Source: Nectonema munidae (taxonomy: Eukaryota; Nematomorpha; Nectonematoida; Nectonematidae). From it: a DNA stretch of 64,000 nucleotides. The position numbers and the translations under genes were made by a program. A model generated the notes under the pieces. The model made no database searches. It saw only the letters and a program-made list of their open reading frames with translations, and was not told the origin of the DNA. The stretch lies in NCBI GenBank assembly GCA_030549495.1, contig JAUIRK010001036.1, positions 151,001-215,000 of the forward strand. The letters run 5' to 3'. The first letter of the stretch is position 1; each line of letters starts with the position of its first letter. Shown here in pieces: positions 23,601 to 35,600 of the stretch.

Positions 23601-26600
23601 TGAAAGATAGCTACTTGTTTTTAATTGTAGATGAGTCTACATTCGCAAACAAGTCTTATGTTAATGTTTTAGTTGGTGATTTAAATTTCCCTAATAAAGC
23701 GTACCTAATTGACTCCGTTTGTTTTTCAACTTCAGTTGATAGCCAAAAAATTACGCAAATTATTGATGAAGAAATAAAATACCTGGGAACAAAAAGAGAA
23801 AACTTTGTTCTTCTTATTACTGATGCAGCTACATACATGAAAAAAGCTGGAAAGACCTTAAAAATTTTGTATCCAAATTTATTCCATATATTTTGTTTGG
23901 CGCATCTTTTGCATAATTGTTGCTTGAATATCAGAATAAGATTTGGAAAAGTTGATAATCTAATTTCTTCTCTCAAGATGTTGACGGTGAAAAACAAAAG
24001 AAGGCAGAAAATTTTCCAAGAAATTGGCTTACCACCTAAGCCTGTTGTTACAAGATGGGCGTCTTGGTTGAGAGCTGCTTTTTGGTATGCAGAAAAATAC
24101 GTTGATGTTAGGAAAATTGTGCTTGAGTTTTCTGATGATGGAACTATTGTTGAAAAAGCTAAAGAAGCCATTGTTGTAGAATCTTTATCAGAAAACTTGA
24201 AGGAAATATTAAAGTACAAACCGTTGCTGGATTTAGTGGAAAAGTGCAAAGATGAGAATTACTGTGTTCATGAGGCATATCAAGATATAGTACACCTAAA
24301 AATCATGGACGACATTTGTGACTTGGATAAATATATTTCCAACAGATTAGAAAATAATGATGTGGAAATTATCATGAAAAAAACAAGAGAAGATATTAGC
24401 CCACATCTGTACAGTTTGCTGGAAAATGCGCAGCCAACTTCAATAAAAGTCGAAAGAAGTTTCTCAATGCTAAATAATATATTGAACAAAAATCGAAATT
24501 TTAATGATGAAAACGTTGCAAAGTACCTGATAATGAACTACAATTATGATGTTATGCATAATATACATTTATCATAAAAAAATAAACATTTATACATGTA
24601 AACTTTATTTAAAAAAGTCAATTTTTTTAGTCAATTTTAAAGTTTTTAAGTCAATAATGTCAATATTTTAAGGTCAATTTCATTTAATTTTTAGGTCAAT
24701 TTTTTTCGTGCTATAGTTATAACTTTTCATTTTTTATGATAGTGATTTTCCTGATATGTAGTTAGATGAACTTTTTTAATAGTAAGAGAAAATTGTGTTT
24801 TATATGATTTGTCTCCAAAAAAATTTCACACATAGCTGTCTATAACTGATATAAAGTTTTTCTTTTTTATGATATTTAGTGTGCTTTTTTTCATAAAAAG
24901 TGAGTTAAATCCTATTTTAACTTTAGTTTTATTATAAAACTTATTGAGTATACAAAAAAACATTTTAAATAATGGACTTTATTGAAATGATTTCATAAAA
25001 ATTCATTAGTACATTATTTTTCGAAAAAGACATGAGAGGCTACAAATTTTTTTTTAAAGAAGTTCATTGATAAAATTTATTATTTAGTTTCTTTGATCAT
25101 CTATTTTATATCTATTATATATATTTTTATTTTAAGCATTGTTTTGTTTTAAAATTAAAATGAAATAAATTTTCTAATTTCTAAAATAGAAAGATACTCT
25201 TATAATAATTATGTCACACAAAAAAGTTATACAGTAATTGAAAAAAATAAAGGTCAATAGAAAGAAAATTTATTAAAATTTCAAGAATCACATAAAAAAA
25301 GACGATGTATTCGTTTGCAAGAAATTCTTTAAGGGATTTCACCAAAATTCCAATGAAGACACATATCATAGGTCGTTTTCATTTTCTCGCCAAAACAATA
25401 AAAGCAACAAAAAAAGAATCAATGCTATAAGAGACGAAATCATAAATTTATGGGAAGAAAAACTTAATTTCCCACGTTTACCTGAGCAAGCAATCCAGTT
25501 AAAACTGAATAATTTGGTATCTTTTTATCAAAATTGTTTGAAAAAACAAAAACTGGATTGTTTCGATGAAATATTTGATATTACGCAAACAAAAGGTGTT
25601 TGGCTATGTTCGGAAGATAAAAAATTTTATCAGCTCCAAGTTGACACTAAAGGAAAACAAAGATACTCAAATAGTCAATTAGCAAAAGCGAATTCTATTC
25701 ATCCATCAAAAAGAATGAAGAAAACGTAGGAGCAACATGCAACTAAAAAGTCAATTACTACTTATGAAGATGATGAGTTGACTGAGAATCTTCTATCAGT
25801 GAGTTGCAGCAAAGTGAATAAGAGGAACCTGCAGTAAAAAATATAATAAAACTAATTTAGCTACTAAATTGGTAACAAATATATCTTTATCAAGGAGGAA
25901 AGCTGAACAAAGAGGTTTGCAAAAGTTTTCAAGAACAAGGTAGTGAGGTTCCCATTCCAACTCAACCAGCAACATACAAAGCTGTTAGAAGAAAAGGATT
26001 TGATATGAAAATAGAAATGATGGAAATTTCATCTAACGAATTTTGGTTTGTCCATTTTGATGGGAAAGAAATGATGGTAATGAAATTCAGGTTATAGTGC
26101 TGAAAAATGAAACAAGAGAAGTTAGGGTAAATGCTGCAATAATAGTTGATGGAAAATCTCGAACAATTGCTGACTTCGTTGCAAATACAATTGAAGAATA
26201 TAAGCTTTGGGTGTCGATAAAAATGATCATCAGTGATGCTACAAATGTTGTCTAGGCAAAAACATTAATAAATAACATAGGGTTTTCAAGTTGAAAAAAG
26301 CTATAACCCTAATAAATTTCAAAATTTATTATAAAAGAATTTTAGTCCAATGAACAACATCAGTATTATTTGTGGACATTATTACACTTGCACCTTCTAA
26401 TTACCTTCTAGCTCAACAAAGGAACAAAATCATTTATACGATGGAGTCCAGCCAAAAACAAACTGATAATAATTATTCATGTTCGCTTTTAGTTTTACAC
26501 TCATCTATTAGGATTGCTCCCGATTCTTCTATTTCGTCTCTAATCACATAAATAACGCTTTGGGATATAACATATTCTTCACATGATCGTAAAGAGAAAT

Positions 26601-29600
26601 AATTTGCAGTTTTAAATTTTTTATAAACGCATCATGTATTTCTCTAAAGGTAGGATTCATAAATACCATGAGATTGATAAATTCACGATATTTATCCCAG
26701 TTCAGTGAATCAGAAGTTTTATTAAAAAAATATATAATACTTTCAAAAATATTTAAATAGTTGAGGTTTTTGACAAAAATTAAGTAGCAAGCAGGATCTA
26801 AAATTGGAAAAATAGAAGCGCTTACGCCTGATTTTATTTGTTTGAGACTTTCCCATTAATTAAGACATGAAGAGAAAATTAACATGTAATAACACTTTTA
26901 TTACTGCTTATTGTTTTTCATCAGTTATTGAAACCTTACAGATTTGAATGTTCGAGTACTGAAACTTAAATACTTAAAAGCCTTATCGCTAGATATTCTA
27001 TACTCTAACCAAGTGAAGGTTTATACCATGAGTCTTAAAATGATCTCTTTTCATGTTTATTTGAAAGCAACTTTGAAGACTCCGAAAATTATTACTTAAA
27101 AATTAAGTCACTTTAATTTTATATATTCTTCAATTTTTTTATATATCGTATTCTTTGGAAAATAAATGTATTTTTTCTAAAATCAACAGTTAGACTTATA
27201 ATGCGTGAGACTTGTGTATCGAATGAAGTAAAAAATTTCAATTTAAACTTTTCAATAGCAATCTTTTTCCATTGAAAATTTTCAAATATAGATATTTTCA
27301 ATTTGAAATTTTAGAATTTAGTTAACATTTTTTTAAAAACTTTTCGAATCCATTTTTTATTTTTGAAAAACCCACGTTTATTTTATAATGTTTACAATGA
27401 TATTCTATATTTTATATATTAAAATTTAGCACTTTATTAAAAAAATGTAATCTAGTTTTTTCACTTTTGAAGAAATTTAAATCGTCATTTTTATTTTCTA
27501 TTTTATTGATACTTGTGTTTAAAAATTTTTAATGGCACCTGTAAAAATACATGCTGCGAAGCAATTTTTAAACGCAATGCTATTCGTTACTCGGTAAAAC
27601 ATGGGAATAGAGTAGCTGCAAGGAAATTTAATATAAATGAATCAATGGTATGGAATGGAGGAAGCAAAAATATGAACTACGCCAAGTAAAAAAGAGAAAA
27701 CAAAGCGAGATGGCCACAGTTGAAGATAATATTGAGCAGAGGGCCCTTCCTGGTGTTTTTGTATTATGAAAAGATGTAATCTTCCTATTCGCACAAAAAC
27801 TAGAGCTTTGCAGCAACTGTCAAACTATTATAAAGATATATCAAACATATATAAGGACGAGGTCCCACTTACATTTGACACCCATTGAATCGGACGGTCG
27901 AGAAAGCGAGGTTATTAAATTATTTATGCGCACCAAAGAAAAAGAGAAATCGTCTTTTACTGTTGTTCTTAGTTGTCAGGCTAATGACCAGAAACTATCT
28001 CATATGATTATTTAAAAAAAAACTTTACCGAAAGAAAAGTTTCCAGCCGGGTGTCATATCAAGGCTAATTCAAAAGGTTGAATGGACGAGCAAAAGATGA
28101 ATGAGTGGCTAAGTGAAATTTACGTGAAAAGACCAAATGGTTTTTTCCACACATTACCATCCCTGCTGATCTGTCCATCTTACTGGTAGCATTAAAACCC
28201 AAGTAAACCAATTCGGATCTTGTAATTATTACAGGAAGATTAACCAAAGAATTACAAGCGCTAGATACTGGTGTCAACAAGTTGTTTAAAGTCAAACGAA
28301 ATTATTGAACTCGAATACTGAAAATGAAGAGTTTGATGGATTTGAAGATAATGAAATGAGTGGAAGTTAAGTGTGATTTTTTGTATTTTATAGTTTGAAA
28401 ATGATTATGAATGAGTTTAACTTGTTTTCCTTTTTATTGCGCATTATGATTCGGTGCGCCTTATGTATAAAGCCAGACATTTATTTAGAGTATTTTTGAC
28501 CATGCGCCTTTTGCCTAATAATCCCAAAAATACAGTACATTAATTTAGCTCTTTCAGTTACAGTAGCCAATAGGGATAGACCTTTTAAGGTAAAAATATA
28601 TTTCCTACGCGGAAAAAGCTCAAATTCCTAGCTAGAACACGTCTACTGATCAACTATAGCTCAAATTGTGATTATTATATCAAATGAACAGGAAACATAT
28701 AAAAAATTATATTTGAAATATCCATTCCAAAATTTAGCCTTAAAACAAGAAAATTAACATGGAAAGTCTACTCAGAAGCCAAACAAGTCCTTAAAATAAT
28801 ATTAAAATTCAGAGAATGTAAAATTAATGTGAGGGGGATTTGGGAGTACTTTAAATACAAATACATTGAGATTTCTCAAATACAAATATTTTAAAAAGTA
28901 GACAAAACAAAATACTATGCTCACAATGCATGAATACTTTTCAATATTTATTCATTATAATTATCACATTTTAAACATCTAAAATGTAATAATAAGATTT
29001 GGTACATCTGATACAAATTTAAATTTTATTCAGCTTTCATTACTTCCAATGGCATATGCTATTGCTAGTCGTTACTGTTACATTCCAAAAAAACATTAAA
29101 GATTCAAAAGAGGCGTCATTTATTTTGGCATCTATCGCGTCTGAAGACTTTACAAGCAATACTGAATAACAGGAGCAGGCGAAGATGGAATTTTGAAGCA
29201 TGTAATTTCCAATATGGCAAATGATACGAGTCTTCAGGCATGAAGTCACTTGGTAGGGAATTATTCACCTCAATTTCTATAGAGTTGGCAGCTTTGGTAT
29301 TGTTATTGGTATCAATAATGGCTAAAAAGTATTCTTTACGCTTTTTTGTGATAGTCGTTGTTGAACATGGGTTTGTGTATCAGTAACAGTAGCTAGTTTC
29401 GTGAATTTTTGAATTAGTGATTTGTTATTTTCTCGTCCTGTTTTCTATTGTGTATATCACATTAAACACATAATTGATCATTGGCTATGACCTGGTTATG
29501 ATGATTACTAGTGTTCTTAAAAAAATATAGACACTTCTAGTCAATGTTAATCTACTCTGAATGTCTACATAGTCCTTGTGATTTCAAGCCTTAACGAGCA

Positions 29601-32600
29601 AGGTCAATTTTACAAAAAATATAGAGAAGTATTTGAAGTGTAATTGTTTTTTCCAAATACTTTTGATAAGCATTTCATATACAAATACTCTAAAATATAA
29701 ATACAAATGTATTTGATCTCAAGTCTGATACACCCATAAAACCTTTTTGTTTTCGCTTTTGTGCAGTAGTTACAAATAAATGATATATAGTAAGAAGAGG
29801 AGGCAAGCCTCAAGCATATAAGTTTGGACATACATACACTTTATAAAAAAGTACACATTTATGAATGCTGAAAGTCGTTTTTTATGAAATATGTGAAACG
29901 CACCTGTTCAATACACCATATGTACTCTTCTTCCGTTTCTCCCTTCCACGCAAAAACAGGAACACCGCGTTCAGCCATAGAAGCGGCTGCGTGGTCTTGG
30001 GTGGAAAATATGTTACAGCTTGACCACTGAACCTATAGGAGAGAAGAGGAAAATTAATACACTAGAAAAAGAAAGATTTTATGTGATTTAATAAGATCAA
30101 AAATGACTTTAAAGATTGACACGCCAAAAATACTATTAGCAACGCTTTTTTATTCATAAATTGTGATTATACAGTTAAATATCTATATCTCGAAGTAAAT
30201 TACCAAGTGCATATCGACGAAAATGAGGGGGTGCGATAAATTTCCTTTAATATAAACTCAAAAGTGTTTGATTAATAAAGATAGTTGAAAGAGGACAAGA
30301 AAGTTGGAAGCAAGAGCTTATGAAGTTTGAAGCAAATGGGGTGAAATCAACTACCATAATAAAATTGGAAAGAGCTTTTTCGTCGGCTACACTTTTTTTT
30401 CACAAAAATCAGAACACGACTATCATCGGAGAGTATTAATTGTTTATTTTTTTTTGAAAAAGTATTACAGTAATAAAGATTTATTTTTTTCTAATACAAT
30501 TGTTTTATTTTCCACTTTTAAGTTTGAGAACGAAAAATAAATAAAGGAAAAAATTCTCCTGGATCCCGGGAAACAAAAAATTCTCGGAAAATTTCGCGGG
30601 ATTTCCCGGGAGGGGTTTAACCTGTTATCGACTACAGTCGACATATGACGACTTTACAAAAATATGAATCATCTGCTTTTTAATACAAATCTTGTTTTAC
30701 ATTAGATATCGTCTGATTATTCTGGTCGATAACGGGTTAATGATGTAATTACAGAAACCATAGTGTCAACGTCATTAGAGATGAAATTAGAGGTTTATGG
30801 GAAGGAAAACTTAATTTTCCACGTTTATCGGATCAAGATATCTACTTCAAACTAAATATAATCTGATTATTTTTTATCAAAATTGCTTGAAAAAACAAAA
30901 ACTCAACGGTTTTGATGAAATATTTGATATTACACAAATAAAAGGCCTCTTTTTATTTTATATCATTTCTTTGTTATGCCTATTATTATTATAGTCAGTT
31001 AAGTTGATGCCTCCTTCTATTTCATATCATGTCATCTTTATACTTAAAAGTATTTGATCAAGGTTATGTACCTTATGATTTATAATTTATTTTTAAAAGA
31101 AATAGAATCAGAAATACGACATGATATCTTAATAACTTTATTGAATACACTATAACATGTGTTCTCAAGCTTTTTTGCCCCATGCTCTCCTTTATCAAAA
31201 TGGCATTCTCCATTTACAAGATCGTATGCCTCTTTTTTAAAATAAACAAAAAAATTCTTCATATCTTTATTGTAAAGTAAGAAATTTTCAAAGGAATTTA
31301 ATTTGGCGAAATTAATTTCGAGAGTTTCAAATTTTTTATAGCATTTCAAATCTTCCATATAAAAATTAAAAATCAGTGAAAATTGAAAAAAATTATTTTT
31401 ATTGTAAAAAAATGATAAAAAGAAAGAGTAAAATAAAAAGTAAATCATATTTTTCATTTATAAATTATTAAATAAGAAAGAAAACAAAAAAAATAAAAAT
31501 TTCTCACCTCTGCTCCCAACTCCAACAAGGTTTCGATGAGTACGGCTGTTTGAACTGTCATGTGTAAGCAGCCAGCGATTCTAGCGCCCTTCAAAGGTTT
31601 CTGCGTTCCGTACTTTTTTCGCACACACATCAATCCGGGCATTTCATTCTCGGCCAAAGAAATTTCTTTTCGCCCAAATGTTGCCAAAGTTATGTCAGCT
31701 ATTGAAAAAAAGTTTAGAATGATTTCAGCAGATTTTTACAATAGAGAGCAAAAAAATTCAGAATAGCATTGATCGACACTATACATATATATAATATATA
31801 TTTTTAATTTCTTGATATAATAAAACAACTTTTCTAACACACTTTTGTGGGTTGGGAGTTGCTTACAATCTTCAAAATCAGTTTCACGAGGAAAGCCAAC
31901 AAGAAAAATAGTTTCACGACCCCTTGTTGATGTCATTCTGGAGCAGAGTAGATTGACTAATGCTTTAAATAACAATATGCTTAAAAGAAATATATATGTA
32001 TTGTTGTCCAAGAGACAAAATGGGGTGGGAATTCAACTAAAGAGATTGGAGAAGGTTTCAAGATTTTTTATGCTGGTGAGTCCAAAAGGAGAAATGGAGT
32101 GGCAGTGATTTTGTCGCAAAACTACAAGAATAATTTTATTGAAATAAAAAAAATCCAGGATAGAATGATAGGAGTAAAACTAAAAGGATAAAATGAAATT
32201 TTTTGATAATATCAGCATATGCACCCAAAGCAGGTTGTAAGGAAGAGTAGTTGGCTTTTGTGTAAAATTTAGAAGGTATGATTGACGAAGTAATGGAGAA
32301 TGAAAGTGTGATAAATCGGAGCTGACTTGAATGGACATGGGTGATGACCGAAACGGGTATTCTTTGGTGCATGAGAGAATATTAGATATGGCCCAGAGGA
32401 AAGAACTTTATATTTGTAATACCAAATTTAGGAAAAAGAAAGAATATCTTGTTACATATAAAAGTGGAGGTAAAATGAGTCAAATTGATTATTTCATGGT
32501 CAAGGAAAAAGAAATGAAATGTTAAAGACTGTAAAGCGATACCTAGCAGCGATATTGGGAACCAGCATCAATTGTTCGTAGTGGATTTGTGGAAAAGATC

Positions 32601-35600
32601 AAATAAAGAGAAAAAAATGAAGAAAATCGACAAAATAAAAGTATGGAAACTGCAAGAGCCTAAAGTGATGAAGGAATTTAAAAACATGATACCAAAGTGC
32701 CAATTAAGTCTTGGTAAAAAAGATACTGTGGATGAAAGGTGGGGGAAAGTTAAGAAAACTTTAATTGAAGTGAGCAAAAAGGTTCCAGGAAGGTCAAAAG
32801 CTCGTAAAGTTGAAGAAAGAGAAACCTGGTGGTGGAATGAGGATGTGAAGCAAGCCCTAACTGAAAAGAAGTCTGCATATAAGCCTTATTTAAAAACAAA
32901 GTTAGATGAAGACAAAGTGAAGTATACGGACAAAAAAAAAGAAGCCAAAATGATTATATCTGCAGCTAGGAAGAAAAGAACACAAGCCATGTACGATGAA
33001 CTTAGCAGCAAAGAAGGGCAAAACAAAATTTATAAAATTGCTAAATAAAACAAAGAGAAAAAGAAGAAACAGGAAATATCGATTTGATAAAGGACGCTAA
33101 TGGAAAGATACTTTTTGTTAACAAAGAGATTGGTGAAAGGTGGACGGACTATTTTGAGGAATTGTTAAATGTGGAGAATGAAAGAGACGCTGTTCCAGAA
33201 GTAGTGAAGGTGGAAGAAGTTGAAAAAGAAATTGATCGAAAGGAAATCAAGAAAACTAAAAGAACCTAACTATATAGGTTATCCGTATATGCATGGAATT
33301 AAAAAAGTATGTCGTAGTCGGAATCAAAATTTGTCGGGTTAATAAATTAAGAAATACAAAAATAGTCAATGGACCTTATTATTTACAAAAAAAGTGTCGG
33401 ATATGTTAAATTTTCGCATTAGAAAAGCATCAATGCACCAAAGTTTAATAACGTTAGTTCCGTTTTACATTTTTGATAGAAATTACATCAAAAAAGTTAT
33501 CTAATTTGGATGTGTTTTTTTTTAATTTATTTTTCTCAATAAAACATTTTTTCATTTTTTAGGAAGAAATGAAAAACTGAAAATTAAATTTTCAATTTTT
33601 TTATTGTTAATTGATACCCTTACCCCTTTTTTACACATAATTTGTAGATGGGGCGCATCTATTTGAAGTTAGAAAGAAGGAGCTATATATATAAGTCCTC
33701 ATTCATTGTTGACGCTAAGCTTAAGGGCGGGGTAAAGTTTACATTACGCTTAATTAAGAATGAAATAGAATAGACAAGAGATGAGTAGGAATTTAGAAAA
33801 TTTTGTTGTCTTTTTTGGAAGACGCTTGAAAGTCCGCCCCCTCCAATAATTTCAAGGATGTGCGCCCCTGAATGAATCATATTTTTTCATATAAACACCG
33901 CAGGGTGTCTCTAGTAGACTATTTTCCTTAAGACTACATTAACTCATATAAAACTCTCCAACCTTCAGTTATTTGTTTTCTCTATCAATCAAATATCTAT
34001 TCGCCCCCCCCCCCAATTATTTTAGATTTTTTTAAACTAGTGTATATGCGATATACAAATTTAATTAAAATATTTTCGCTGGAAGTATAGTATTATTTCA
34101 CCAATTTTGTAAAAAAAATATAAAGTAGCCTTATAAATTTACGTATGCGCTGAATACACTCTATTTTAAAGGATTGCTTGAATATTTGGTCTCCCGTGGT
34201 ATTTCCAGACCAGTAATTTTAAAAATTGCAAAAAAAATTCACCCCAATAATTTTGAGGGTGTGCACCCCTGATGTCACCCTTGTATTTTGCGCCATATCA
34301 AATTCATGTCCACAAAATATTCTCCTTAACAAAAAAGGAATAAATCTTTAATCATATTTAAACAATCGTTACTCTATTTTGTGAGCGTTTCATAGTAAGG
34401 TGTGAGTAAAAAAAATTATTTTGTTTTAAATCCATTAATGAAGGTATGGCTAGGAAGAAAGATAAAATCGAAAAGATAAAAATGCACAATTTCTATTAAA
34501 TTACAATAACCAAATATATAATACATTGCATACAAGTTTAATAAAAAAGAATAAAATAAAATGATTGTTCAAAAACTAAGAAGAGTGTTTTCAAGAAAAA
34601 CTGGTCGAAAAATTCAAAGTCTTCTTTCTTTTGTCCACCATTTTCTTTGGTTTTTTATCAATAAATGCTTATTTTTTCTATGCAGAGTCCCCACGCCTAA
34701 CATAGATCACTTTTGCATGTACCATAGTTTCATCTATGATCTATGGGGGAAAGAGGACATTTCTTTCACGAGAACATACCACGATTAATTTCAGTCTAGT
34801 TCTTTTTAAATTACGATATAAACTCGTCAGGAATATCAAATAATCTCAAAAAATTGAACAACGTGGTTAATGTTCATTTACATATTTGGCGGAGTAAATA
34901 ATTCGTGGAGTGAATAGAGTTGCAATTTCACCGGGTCAAACTCTCGTAGGCGAATTTTTCGCAGTCGAAATTTGGAGGTAAGTCCTAAATAATACAGGGT
35001 TAAAATTTAAACGTCTACGTAAATTGATAATATTTATGCCAAATAAAAAAATCTTTGACTTTTGTTGCTAGTTTGATAATGATACACTATGCTGTTGTAG
35101 TGACGATCATGTGAGCATCGCTCTTGATGAACTGACTATCTGCCTTAGCTGTCGTTTTGGAAACATAACTATTTTCTTTTGTAGATGGTGCTCTCAAGAT
35201 GTTTCCTTCTCGATAGCTGTGTATTTACGTAATATGCTACTGTTATAATTGTTTCAATTACTGCTTGGAGACAAAATTAAGTAGGTATGTTATAAAAAAA
35301 ATCATAGGATTGGTATTTCGGATTAACAAATTATAGACATAGGTGAAAGCATTTGGTTTGCTGAAGAGAGTATCAGTGTCGTGAATGACAGAATAAGCAG
35401 GGAGAAAAACATCGCTAAAATTAGCTAGTCAATATTATGTCGTAATGGTCGCATAATCGATTGCTGGTTAAAAGATATCTGAGCCTGCAGTGGCCTAAGG
35501 CCGGCCCTGTATTCATGAAAGTATGGTTCCTTACTCTGGGAAATACAGCTGCAAAATGTATATGAAAGGAAAACCAATAAGGTTTGGCTACAAGATTTGG

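Noticed and set aside
23656-24249. 197-codon antisense frame inside the hAT gene
   Set aside because: It lies wholly within the hAT transposase on the opposite strand and shows no domain.
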